Shown here: positions 35,026 through 45,769 of the stretch, in pieces | How positions within the stretch are numbered: the stretch's first letter is position 1 | How the letters are laid out: every line of letters starts with the position of its first letter | Source: Ignelater luminosus | Lineage: Eukaryota > Arthropoda > Insecta > Coleoptera > Elateridae | Assembly (NCBI GenBank): GCA_011009095.1 | Contig: VTPC01003688.1 | Location: 131,467-195,466, forward strand | Reading direction: 5' to 3' | Length of the DNA stretch: 64,000 bases | Program-made: the position numbers and the translations under genes | Notes under the pieces: model-generated | Told to the model about the DNA's origin: nothing | The model's input: only the letters and a program-made list of their open reading frames with translations | Database searches by the model: none

Positions 35026-35035
35026 NNNNNNNNNN
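35026..35035. other. Assembly gap (10 N)
   Basis: Ten N lie inside the minus-strand gypsy element, between gag and pol. The true distance is unknown. Confidence 0.99.
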
Positions 35036-35439
35036 AGTGTACCGTGGAGTTTAACCACATAAAGTTTCAGAAGATTTCATCCTAGAATAAGTCAATTTCT
35101 GCACACTCTTTACATAATATTTTAGATTTTGTGGATTTTATGGATTTCTGAATATAATTTAGTTATTAACTTAGGATCTATCAAGCAGTTAGTTACTACG
35201 GTATCCACTAAAATTATTACATTTGGATTTCAAAGTCGTATACAGGGTAACATAGATTTAATTGTGATAGGGTTGACCACTGCTAGTGTTGTTCCGAGGC
35301 TGGTTCTCGAAAATTTATTGAATCTTTCTCCCGCTCGCTTTAATTCGCAGTCTCCTCCGAGTTCCAATCTATTTATTTGTCTTCTTATTCACTCGAGGAT
35401 TCTAATTCCTCACCCTGTGTAAAGTAGACTTCGGATTTT

Positions 35440-36150
35440 GGCTGCCTCCATGTGCTACAATTTCCCTTTGAAGATGATTTTGGTCCATTACTTCCAATTG
35501 GTATCTATATAATAGGTTTAATGGTTTGACTATCTCGTTGGAGAAGTTCTTTTAGTTTGAGCTCCATTCTACCGTTCTCATATTTTCCAGAGCTCTAACG
35601 TAGCCCGGTGTTCTTTAATTGGTCGGACTAGAAATCGTTCGTTCCTTCTGGAACCTTCCTTCTTTTCTGCGGATTTTTGTGGCGGAAAATTGTGTGAAGG
35701 TTTAGCCTTTTGTACTACTGCCTGCTCCGTATGTTTCATAATAAACAGCAAGACCACGTGCGCCGCATCCGCTAGGATGTTAGGTTCCTTGATGTCCAAT
35801 ATGGTTTGTAACATGGGCGGTGAATTTGCGTGCAAGACTTTTATCGCCATCTGCTTTGCCATTTTTCCATGTATTACCTTCTATTCGGTAGTCAGAGTGT
35901 CGTCCATCTCTATCTTGACAGTTAATTGAGTTTGTGTAGTCTTGAGTCGCTGAATGAACCTATTTAAAGTTTCCATTGTACCGATTTGCAGCGTTCACCG
36001 CATATGAGCTACTACTTTTCTATCCAAAAACTCTTAATACTTTGTCTTAAGGGCTCCTTTTAGTGCAGGCCAATCTGTTAAATTCAGTCTGCTTGCTGTT
36101 CATTTTTCAGATCCATCCGTTAGTTTGCTTAAATATGGGTTATTATGATC
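35440..36150 (-). mobile_element. Ty3/gypsy gag relic, copy 2
   Basis: The minus strand encodes the same gag family as 29160-30275. LHANSPPMLQTILDIKEPNI is at about 35830, ADAAHVVLLFIMKHTEQAVV is just downstream, and a basic segment with GSRRNERF is at about 35650. The 5' segment (GGCCTGCACTAAAAGGAGCC in complement, about 36045-36070) also matches the first copy (29393-29416). It is the gag of the minus-strand element whose pol lies at 33430-34960. Frame changes occur near 35880 and elsewhere. Confidence 0.8.
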
Positions 36151-36249
36151 CACTCATTAAACATCACGTGAAATTCATAAAAAGGATCTACAAACTACTC
36201 CTCATCACAAACTCAAAGCATTGTAGTTTTAACTATCTGAGAAGCTTCG

Positions 36250-37570
36250 TGTCTGCTCCTAGCATAATTTGTTGTTTTTCTACTTCTACTATCTCTTTTT
36301 CTCCAGAGTTTTCCATATATCTTCTCTATTTACTTTATCGAAGGCTGTTTCAAGATCCAGAAAGCATAAATGAACTTTGCTCGCTACTCTAATAGCTTTC
36401 TTGCTTATTTACCTAGTGATACACGTGGCATCCTGCACCTCTCTGTTAAAAACCAAAGTGGGTATCTTCTAAACTGTCTAATTTATTCCTTAACTTCTTT
36501 CCTACGATTCTAGCGTACACTTTTCCTGCGGTACTAAGTAGTATGATGGTTTTGTAATTGTTACATTCTCTAAAGTCTCTTTTTTTAAGATTGGGTTAAT
36601 TATTGTAATTCTCCAGTTTTTTGATGCTTCGCTTTTTTTTGAAAAACTTGGTTTACGATTTTCCATACTATCTCATTAGCTGGTCTGCTTGTGCTTCTAT
36701 TATGCTTGTCGTTATTCTGTTGTGTCCTGGAGCCTCGCCCGCTTTTAAGTATTTTATTGCTTCTTCCAGATCTTCTCTAGTCATCTCTTTATTATTTATT
36801 GGGTTCTCTTATTGTATCTAGTATGTCTCTCCCTTCTAGTAGATTCTTAAAGTATTGTTTTTAGTTTTCCATAATGTCTGTTTTGTCATGCAGCATTTCC
36901 ATTTTAATTTTCAATGTTTTTTAGTACATTTACTTGCTTTTTCTTGCTGATTCTTATAGCTCCAAACAATAGTTTTTGATCTTTATTGTAGGCGTTTTTC
37001 ATCGTTTCTCCGAAGTCGATCCAAGATCTTTCTTTAGCTTTTTTTACTAAACTTTTTACTTTGTTTCTCCTTTTTGTATTCTTCATAATCTTTTTGTGTT
37101 TTTGTGTATAAGTATTTCTTCCACTTTTGTTTTTTCTTCTCGACTGCTTCTTTTAGATTTTCTGACCACTAGTGCGTTTTTTGTATGTGATGTTTCTTAT
37201 TTCACAGGTTTATTCTGCTGCTTCTTTGTATTTAGTCCACGATTCATCCATTGATTTGTTATATCTGTACCATGCAAGCCTTGGTTCAGAATTTTTAGTA
37301 TTTTTCTTTTATTTCCGGTTGTCTAAACTTATAAGCATTTTATTTTTGTGTTTATTAGCTTTCTGCTATTATCTTCTTTTGTGATGTTCTCTTCTGTAGC
37401 CCTTTTCATAATAGCAAAGTAACGATCCCTTCCAATTTTTGCTCCCCTTCTGACCTTCACGTCCGTTACCTTTCATTTTATCTCCTAGCTAGGAAATAGT
37501 CTATTAGCGATTTTTCATTTCTACTTCTTACTTCTCTTGTGCAAGTATGGTTCTTCCACTCAAATCGTCC
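36250..37570 (-). mobile_element. RTE-like LINE relic (endonuclease end to RT)
   Basis: The minus strand starts near 37565 with TCTREVRSRNEKSLIDYFLA, the end of an EEP endonuclease. A basic linker follows: KRNKVKSLVKKAKERSW then IDFGETMKNAYNKDQK, 37086-36904. The N-terminal RT region is seen in pieces: DREDLEEAIKYLKAGEAPG-like (about 36740), NYKTIILLSTAGKVYAR-like (about 36530), and KLRNKLDSLEDTHFGF-like to FLDLETAFDKVNREDI-like (36480-36310). It then runs out beside the gypsy gag. The catalytic YADD region is absent, so the 3' part was lost or replaced. Confidence 0.8.
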
Positions 37571-38700
37571 ATTAAGACTACTTTGTTGTTATTGTCATTT
37601 ATTTCCATTTGAAGAATATGGAAGAATATGTCTTTCTCTTCTTTTCTCTCATCTTCGTTTGAGATATGGTCTGTTTAGGTGTATGTGTTTAATAATAAAA
37701 CTCATACATTGACTCCTTGATCAGAACTGACTAATAGGGCTACTGTGGCTTTATGTTTACCTAGGGGAAGCATACGCTGTTTCTTTAAGATTCTACCCGC
37801 ATCTAGTGAACACTAGTGCATTTGAATTATTAAAACCTATTAAAACACTAAATTATTTTTACATCCCAAATATACTTAAATTGTTTTTTAATATTATTAG
37901 TTTTAATTATTAGTTACCTGGTACCTAGAGTCTGTTTAAAAATATTGTGGTAAAAGTAAAAAATCATGACAAGAAGTTGGTGTTGATCCCTAAATGAACT
38001 ACGACGAGTCATCAAACCAAAATAAGTTTCAAAAAAGTGTTGTACAAGTTGTTTCCCAACTAATGGTGCAATTAAACTTTCATAGAGATACTACTTCAAC
38101 GGAAACCCACTTTCGACAAAGAAAGTAAATCAAAAATTAAGATCATTCGTTAGTGGATTTTTGTCTCTTCGTGCCGTAATAAAATTTAGTACTTCATTAA
38201 ATGAAATTTGAAATCATTATTTCTACAGGAAGGGAACGGCAATATTTTAGAGAAAATAACAGATTTTCTATTTTTTCTTATAAAAAGAATATAAAATATA
38301 AAAACAAAACACTTTGGTGACAAGATATATATTAGATTTTCTCTGCAAGAATTAATAATATAAATTAAATTTGAAAATATAATACGTAATTCACTGATGA
38401 TTTCAGAAAAATTAACATTACTGTGAAATTTCATTTAATGTTTTCTTTTCTGTTTTACTTCTTTCTACAATATGTTTGATTCATTATTATGATAAAAGAA
38501 CAGTTGATCACATTCTTTTCTATTTAAATGTAGAAAATGCTGTAATTATTAAAATTTAGAAAGAATTTTAGAGATAAATGTCCTGCTAAGTATCGTTTTA
38601 TCCATACCGCAACAAAGTAGATAACAACAGAGTTTAGTTTTTAAAGAAACACACTGCATGCATGCATATTTTAATTTATTAAAAATAAGGTAGAATAGCA
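37571..38700. other. AT-rich spacer; small inverted repeat
   Basis: CATTAAATGAAATTT near 38194 and its complement near 38425 enclose about 245 bases, perhaps a worn MITE. No gene recognised. Confidence 0.35.
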
Positions 38701-38724
38701 ATTTTAAATGTACTAGCAGAGAGT

Positions 38725-38928
38725 AGGTACAAGAGGAAGAAAAGAAAGAAAGAAAGAAGCTTCTTTATACCATTGGCATTGCCATATAAAAATCAGTTAG
38801 TCAAGGGGAAGAACCCTAAAATCAAGTTATCCAATCCTTAGGGTTGAGGTGTTGGGTTAGCAACCCTGCATAAAGATATTGGACGGAAATTGTAAAAGAC
38901 GACATCACTATCGAAACAGGAAATTGGA

Positions 38929-38961
<33 letters not shown>

Positions 38962-38975
38962 CAGTAGTATGTAGA
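38725..38975. repeat. Microsatellites around a small LINE-like leader
   Basis: A GAAA-type tract (about 38732-38757) and an AGT-type run (about 38929-38968) flank a stretch at 38800-38890 with CTTAGGGTTGAGGTGTTGGG and AGCAACCCTGCATAAAG. The latter resembles the leader of RTE-like LINEs, but the match is only from memory. A GAA run is at 39294-39310. Confidence 0.5.
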
Positions 38976-39690
38976 ATGTAAAAGATTTTACTATTAAACA
39001 ACTGAAAAAATTCAAACGAGTAATTCTTGATGTCATGATTAGCTTGTCAATTAAAAATGAATTTCAGGTATTAAATCGAAACAAAACAATCTTGTCAGTT
39101 CATAAAAAAATTTAAAAAAATAAGAGTTTTCTAGAAAACGGACACAAACTTAAAACAGTTTACTTTTATATTTTACTTATCGAAAGTGAAACTGTATACC
39201 TATTTAAAACCGCATCGCATTTTCGTGGTTAAAATCAAAGTTGTGATTAAAATTTAAATAAAACGATATGTAAATATTTATCTCATCGTAATAAGAAGAA
39301 GAAGAAGAAAAAGATGTGTTACCATGGAAAATCGTGAAATGAGAATATCGAGCATTGTCTCATTTTTTCTGGTTTTAACGTACGTATCCAAGGTGACACT
39401 GTATAACTTGTTTCAGAATTTTCTAAAGGTGTGCTATTGGTTGTAATTTAACAAAACACAAATAAAAGTTTAATTCTGATTTGTTTCTTTGTATATCAAG
39501 GTGGTATTGCATTTATACGTTTTTTGTGTTTTCTTATTAAGCTATTGTACGCCATTGATGGTGAGTATAGTATATTCAAGAAAAACACACCTCAAGTAGG
39601 CCAAAATTATTCATAAAGTTTAACATAAATTTTCAAATTTTCTACCCTTTATCATTTGACACTGGACACGTTGGATCATTATTTTGTGGA
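38976..39690. other. AT-rich spacer
   Basis: No gene recognised. Confidence 0.4.
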
Positions 39691-39744
39691 ACGATGTTTT
39701 GCATTTCCATTCGAGTTTGATGTTTCAAACCTTCTAGATTGTTA

Positions 39745-40065
39745 AGTCTATTAATGTAAACTGTTGATTTTAAGTGACTTCACAAAAAAGAAATCTAAAA
39801 GAGTTAAGTCCGGCGATCTCGCAAGCTATTTAATTGGTCCTTTTCGTCCTATCAATCTACTAGGCCATGTAAGATCCAGAAACAGACGCACTCTTGCCCC
39901 AAAATGAGGAAGTGCCCCATCTTGTTGAAATCAGATGTCCTGATAAGTTTAGTAAAAGAAGTGCCGTTAAGGCAAAAAGTGGATTCTTCGGAAAAGATGT
40001 TTTTCTTAAAACAAACTGTTTTGTAAGGTACCAAAAGTTTTTAAGAATCGTTCAACCAGTGAGGA
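39745..40065 (-). mobile_element. Mariner-like DDE transposase relic 3
   Basis: The minus strand reads FQQDGALPHFGARVRLFLDL (second catalytic Asp) at about 39925-39860, then RLIGRKGPIK, a stop, and LARSPDLTLLDFFF with the third Asp at about 39815. Upstream NIFSEESTFCLNG at about 40000 corresponds to the first-Asp motif (normally FSDEA), with Glu at the Asp position. An internal deletion joins the two. N-terminal sequence is not identified; the TA-flanked MITE at 40226 lies further upstream. Confidence 0.8.
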
Positions 40066-40225
40066 AGTTATCAAAATGTGTAATAAACATTAAGGCTGTA
40101 ATTTAAAAAAATTATAACGATGTCATGGTTCAAGAACATGAACTGTAAAAAAATTTTTCTGCGCTTAGAAGTGCCTTATTGAAGCATAAATTCGACGAGT
40201 TCAAGAATTTTTCCAAAAAACATTA

Positions 40226-40687
40226 TACAGTATGCCCATTTTATGAGTCCTCTTCTGAATGTTTGGGAATAGCCGACACGTCTTACAATTCAGAGCCAGC
40301 TCTTTTTTTAAATGATCAACCTTGTTAATTGAACCATAGTTTGCTGTGAATTTAAAAACTGACAAAAGTCAACCGTTTGACATTTGTTGGTTACATTTCC
40401 TGTTTATTAACTTTTGTTAAATAAGTTTTTTCGTTTGTTATTAATTTTTTTTATAATAATTTATAATTATTCTTATTGTGTTTTCTAAAAAAACAAATCT
40501 TATTTCTAACTAGCATGAACTGGGGAATTTTGACATTGAAATGTATTACTTATAGAAAACAAGCTATACAAACGCGATCCATTTTGTTTTTAATATCTGC
40601 AATTACACAAAGATATTTCTGAATTGTAAGACGTGTTGCCTATTCCTAAACATTCAGAAGAGGGTTCCATAAAATGGGCATACTGTA
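40226..40687. mobile_element. MITE with terminal inverted repeats and TA duplication
   Basis: The left end TACAGTATGCCCATTTTATG and the right end CATAAAATGGGCATACTGTA are inverted copies. The arms continue through CCTCTTCTGAATGTTTGGGA and ACACGTCTTACAATTCAGA for about 75 bases. Both ends are flanked by TA (40224-40225, 40688-40689). The interior (about 300 bases) is AT-rich and has no coding content. It is a Tc1/mariner-type non-autonomous element. Confidence 0.88.
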
Positions 40688-40689
40688 TA

Positions 40690-41195
40690 ACCAAATTATG
40701 AACTTTGTTCTGAACTTGACAACGTAGGTCGCTTCATACCGGTTTTTTTATTTCTCTGGTATAATTGTTCAGAAGCCAATCTTCCACGCATTCTCGATAT
40801 TGGAGTTTTCGCTCTCAATATCTTTCATTGGCACAAAACGCTAATTTACCTCGAATTTAAAATAAAATCATATAAAATCAAATGCAATATGCAAATTTAC
40901 AAATTTGCACGCTTTATGAAAAACAAAAATCGAAAAACGAAACCAAAATGTTGTTTTGTTTTTATTTAGGGATTTCCATAGCAACATTGTTAGATGCCTA
41001 GCAACCAAATCAAAGATAACTTTAGAAAATTCAGTTTGTAATATTTTGTAACGTTTTTAAAATTCTAATTAGATATGAGTAGTAATTAAAATTATATTTC
41101 CTATCATGCAAAGAATATAATGATTAATAAACATCTCCAGCGTTAACTGCGGTTATCGGTCTCGGATAATATTAAAAACCTCGACTACGTTTCGA
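40690..41195. other. Spacer
   Basis: No gene recognised. A minus-strand stretch near 40740-40830 may be a decayed transposase N-terminus, but it has no diagnostic motif. Confidence 0.3.
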
Positions 41196-41199
41196 TCTC

Positions 41200-41940
41200 C
41201 AAACTTACTTACTGCTCTGAATATTTCATGGATATTCTAAACACGTTAATACAAATTGCAGATATAAAACGAGATAGGTATACAATTATACATATACACA
41301 GGTTGTGGAACGCTCTAAATATAGTTATTTTCGATACAAGTGCGCTGTCATTCCACATTTCAGGGGTGAGACCGAAATTTTTTCTAGACGTCTCAAAAAT
41401 AGGATGCTATATTTGCACCGCATTGCTGGCCAGAAATTAAGCCATATTGTCATATAACATCTCTCCCTTAAGTACACCGTTTTCAGCAGGGTGTTAAAGT
41501 TTAATTTAAAATTTTTCGTCTTTTTAATGTCTTCATTAATGTGATTAAAAGCTTGTTCATAATTTCTAGGGTTAAAAGATATACATATAAACATGCGTGT
41601 CATCATCATACTGATGATACTTACAATGCCTTACAACACTACAATGGTAAGCAGAATATATTGTATATAAAAGAGGACCGAATAGCGAGCCTTGTGGAAC
41701 CCCATGTCTGATTAGATTGAAATCAGAGACGTCATTGTTAATCCAAACACACTGCTTCCTTAAATTAAAAATTTTGAGTAAATTTGGAACAACGTTTTTC
41801 GAGTTTGCTTTATTTATTATTGTTGTCATAGTAATCAAAGTTTTATTTCTGTTATTAGAAGTTTTGGAGTAAGTACAAAGTTTTATAAATAAATAAGGTT
41901 TTATAAGCCACTCCTGGTTTTAAATTATATATTTGCAGCA
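41200..41940 (-). mobile_element. LINE (jockey/CR1-like) RT relic
   Basis: The minus strand carries VWINNDVSDFNLIRHGVPQG plus SLFGPLLYTIYSA (about 41740-41660; family GVPQGSxLGPLLFxxY), followed by QYDDDTHVYM (degraded YADDT) at about 41600. The next frame has NPRNYEQAFNHINEDIKKT near 41570, the helper region after the catalytic box. The C-terminus fades near 41330, with a WNDSALVSKI-like stretch. It is a dead, frame-broken fragment of a non-LTR polymerase without RNase H. Confidence 0.78.
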
Positions 41941-43130
41941 TTTAGAGTCAGTGCCTAAATTAAAATTTGTGGCACTTAGAATAAATTTAAAATATACTAG
42001 ATACCCAAACATACTTTAAAGATTGTTAATCATTATATTTGGAATAATCTATGTCACTAGCAGCTTTGTTTTACTAATCTCTTTCACGACAGGTACTTTT
42101 TTTTTGTTATAATGTTAACTAAGAGAAATACGGTTTTTGGATTTCATAACGGGTTCTATTACCATTTCTTTTTATATGTCAAAGATTTTTATTTTACTAT
42201 TTTACTCTTGGCCAAGTAGCGTCAAAAAATGGAAAACACGAGTTTTAAGTTTAAAGTTTATTTTTATAGCTTAGCACTCTTCCTGTGGTATGAAAGAAAG
42301 ACGCGTAAGATAACAGCAAATTACAAGTAATAGGCTTATTGTCACTTGAGAGACACTTAGGTATTATGCAGAAGTAGAACAATATGTTAGAAACAACCGG
42401 AAGACGTTTAGTGCCGCCAAAGATTAAACACTATTCGTAAATCACATTGGATAAGAAAGTTAAAGTACTGTCTTACAATATAATTCTTATAACCATCACT
42501 AAATTATTTTTAATTTTTCTTAGGCGCAATCTGAAAGATCATAGTAGCGCTTTTAGTATTAATTTCTTTATAAACCGTATTGTATTGCCTTGTAAAATTT
42601 CTTGCATTCTGATTGTTATTTACAACATACATACGAGCACGTTATTGCTGCTCATTACTAACTTAAGTCAAATAATTGTAACAATTAAACGCTTATTCTA
42701 AAACATAATAAAAACGTCAAACTATACATGAAGGATTTTACTTCATTTTTGCAGTGTACAGCAAATCGAGGTTCACAACAAGTAAAAATCACCAGTATAT
42801 CATAGAACATCTATCTTTCTAACATTTTTTTGACGTTTAGATTTGAGGTTTTTTTTAAATCATTATCGAAATATCTGAGATATTAAAACAGAACTTTTTT
42901 GTGCTTGTGATTAGAAACGGTATGCTATTATGATGCAGGTCTTCATAGCTCACAATCTTGCACTGGCAAATTAAATTTATTGAACTGTGAAAGAGGATGG
43001 AGGTTTACTGGGTTTTCAAACGTAGCCATACTTATATAACAATAAGTTATCGCAGTGTCAGTGAATTAAATGCTGTTGATTTAAAATGTGAATTAGCATC
43101 TAGGGGAATAGACAAACAATTTTAGTAACT
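41941..43130. other. AT-rich spacer
   Basis: No recognisable gene or repeat. Confidence 0.4.
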
Positions 43131-43137
43131 AGACTAA

Positions 43138-43458
43138 CGCAGGCTGTTGGATATAATAACTGATAGAATAAAAATCTCAGAAAGACATGACAAACAAAAA
43201 TTCCACAACTGCAGTAAGCAAAGTGAATTTAAAATTGAAACAAAAAAGACATTTGTAAACATACAGTGCGATCCATTTAAGTGGAATAATGAAAATAAGA
43301 TTAACAATAACAATTTTTCGGAAAATTGCTGGGACATATACTACAACGATTTAAATTACACTGTATCTTTTACACAGGTATTAATGATTTTTTTCGGCCA
43401 TGTTGGAAAAAGTGATGACATCATCGACAATTTTCTAAATGACAACGAACATTTTTAA
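43138..43458 (+). CDS. Unrecognised open frame, possible exon
   Basis: An open frame of about 105 codons has no ATG near its start; it opens after a TAA at 43135, close to an AG dinucleotide (43141-43142) that could be an acceptor. The product is hydrophilic, Asn/Lys-rich, with scattered Cys and Trp (FVNIQCDPFKWNNE, FSENCWDIYYND). A possible donor ACACAG|GTATTA lies near 43376. I recognise no family and the opposite strand is also partly open. It could be chance in AT-rich DNA or a relic. Confidence 0.2.
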   Translation, partial: RRLLDIITDRIKISERHDKQKFHNCSKQSEFKIETKKTFVNIQCDPFKWNNENKINNNNFSENCWDIYYNDLNYTVSFTQVLMIFFGHVGKSDDIIDNFLNDNEHF

Positions 43459-43529
43459 TAGTCCTCGAAGTTCTCTTTAGGGTAACATAAACTCTGTATA
43501 GGCTACATAACAAAAACATTTTCAAGTAA

Positions 43530-43790
43530 GGTAAACGCACCTAATTCCGTCCAGCCCCAACAGCTCACAGCCTAATGAATTATTGTTTTATAAATAAATT
43601 ATTGCGGCTCAAATAACTGTGATTTTAGTTCTATGTTATCTACTTCCTTGGTTCTAAGTATTATGTTACATTCATTCTAAATAAATAAAAATTATATGTC
43701 AATTATTAGCTTTTAATTACTTTCGGATCGTGCGATTATGCTAAGATGAGAAATTCTTGCATTTTAGATAAATTTAGGCATTGTTTCTAA
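43530..43790 (+). repeat. Repeat E, copy 2
   Basis: It starts with GGTAAACGCACCTAATTCCG and contains GCCTAATGAATTATTG, AACTGTGATTTTAGTTCTAT and GTTCTAAGTATTATGTTACA, which match 31935-32130 in reverse complement. Confidence 0.6.
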
Positions 43791-44240
43791 CATGTTTGTG
43801 AATATTTTTATTGGTTAAATCAGAACACAGTACTTTTTCTTTATACTGAATACAAATAATCAGAAATTTTTATTAAATAAATATCTAAAACAAAGAGTGG
43901 ATCGCTTACTGGTACAAAATGCTCATTTCGATAATTATTTTTTTTGAAATATAAAGCTAAACATTTTATAACTTTTGCTGATAAATATGTATACCATTTA
44001 TATGTGCACTGTTATACAGGAAGTTTCATTAATAAATATTATTTAGTTATAAATTTAAACGAGTTTGAATTTCAAATATTGTTTAGGTGGCAGGGTATTG
44101 GTACTTTTACCCTACATTTAGTGAAACCTTTCTGTAACATACAGCATCCGTGCCAAAATAAGTTCATAATCTGAGGTGTCCGCTAGGAAAACGTACAAAC
44201 TTATGGATTTTGAAACTTAAAAAAGTGTCTTTAATACAGA
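43791..44240. other. AT-rich spacer
   Basis: The open frame at 43944-44174 has no recognisable family. No other feature. Confidence 0.4.
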
Positions 44241-44244
44241 GGTG

Positions 44245-45505
44245 ACCGCTATGGAGCCATTTCACGTGAAATCAAACAGTCATGAAACATCAAGTTTGTT
44301 GCGTTACCCAAAAGAAGAGAAAAGTATGTCATTATTTTTTAATTTTATTCTGCATAATGTAAGTTTTTGAGAATTTGTGCACCCCTTAATATAAAAACAT
44401 TTATTTTTCCTTTACTATACAGCAGAGAAACTTCCAACTTGGATTATTTTTAAACTAAAAGCTCTTACACTATATATACCTACCACGATATATTTAATTA
44501 AAAAAACTTTTGTGTTTTTGAAAATTGTTTTCTTGAATTGCGAATTAGGGCGTTAACCCGATTGTGTAGAAATCTGAAAAAATCCCACTATATTCTCAAA
44601 TGTATTTTTATCTGCCACCCAAATTCTAGAATGGAATTCCAATTAGAACTGTGTCTTGAGTTGAAGATATTTAACAACTGCCGTATGAATGTGAAGAGAG
44701 GTATTACCTGCCAGAATCCCTTTCGGGCCGAAATTTCCAGGCCTAGCCCGGCCCGACTGGTGACAAACTTGGCGCGACCAGTAGGAAACCAGGTAAATTC
44801 TTAATCGGCCCGAGGCAACCGACCAGCCCGAGAGACACGAACCGCCCAACAAATGCTTGACAGGCCCTAACAGCTCAACAGACCCGTAAGGCTTGACAGT
44901 CCCGAAGGGTCTGACAGGACCGAAAGAACCAAACGGTCTAATATACCCGCAGTACAGAGAAGTCCAAAGGGCCGACAGCCCCAAACAGCCCGACAGCCGA
45001 GTAATGTCCGGCTGACCCATATAGCCTGATAGGCAAGGGCGTAGCCAGGTAGGGGCAAAGGGGAGCAGTTGCCCCCTCCTCCTAGAAATAGCTGAAAAAC
45101 TGCCCTGAAGAAAGCGGACGATTTTACAAAAGAAACGTTGGAAATATTTTTACCAAATCCGCGAAAATTGATGCTGACTGAATTTGTTTATGTGGTTAAG
45201 CTATTGAACATTGTTTTAAAAAGATTTTCGCATCAAACTGATCCTATCATTATTGCTCCTAAATAAAAATACTTTTCATCCAAACTTATTTTTCGTTAAA
45301 TGTTTTTTTTAGTCGACAGAATATTTGCCTAAATTCCCGACATGCCCAAACCGTCCAAGAGCTTGTTATGCCCGACAGACCCGAAGAACCAAAAGGTCCA
45401 AAAGGCCTGAACAGCCAGACAGACCCGTATGGCCAAAAAGTGAAAGAGATCCGACGCACAGTGGTAGAGATTGGTAATCTAGCTGTGCAAAGGTCGGAAT
45501 GAAAC
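44245..45505 (-). repeat. GC-minisatellite element, copy D (reverse, interrupted)
   Basis: The right flank lies in reverse complement (CACGTGAAATCAAACAGTCA, GAGAATTTGTGCACCCCTTA, GCGAATTAGGGCGTTAACCC, CCGTATGAATGTGAAGAGAG) at 44255-44710. It is followed by the GC array (GGCCCGAGGCAACCGACC, CAACAGACCCGTAAGGC, ACAGGACCGAAAG) to about 45030. A different sequence interrupts at about 45030-45320. The array resumes at 45330-45445 (CCCGACAGACCCGAAG, GAACAGCCAGACAGACCC). The left flank is not found. Long open frames on the minus strand are artefacts of the array. Confidence 0.82.
45032..45320 (+). mobile_element. hAT-type terminus inserted in GC array
   Basis: CAAGGGCGTAGCCAGGTAGG, followed by GGGCAAAGGGGAGCAGTTGC and CCCC, looks like the terminal inverted repeat of ZMYM1-like hAT elements (CAGGGGCGTAGCC...GGGGCAGTTGCCCC). 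The rest of the insert is AT-rich and not coding. No matching right end (GGCTACGCC) is visible before the array resumes, so the element is truncated. Confidence 0.55.
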
Positions 45506-45769
45506 ACTGATTTGGTTTTAACTTAAAATTATGGTTTTTATAAATCTTAAATTAAGTTTAGTAATACTTTATTTACATTTAAGCTACATTGTACAGTATC
45601 TGTAAAACAGAGAGACAAAAATCTCAGAATTAATGAAAATCTGTTAAGAACTTACAAACTACGAAATTTAGAAGCAAGGGATTTGAATAAAGAGTCGTAG
45701 ATATATGGGCAGTGTTATAAGATATCTAGTTTCTTGGAAAACTACTTTACATTAATCATTAAAATTAGA

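Noticed and set aside
38929..38968. AGT repeat considered as a coding poly-Ser/Val tract or CRISPR-like array
   Set aside because: It is a plain trinucleotide microsatellite without spacers.
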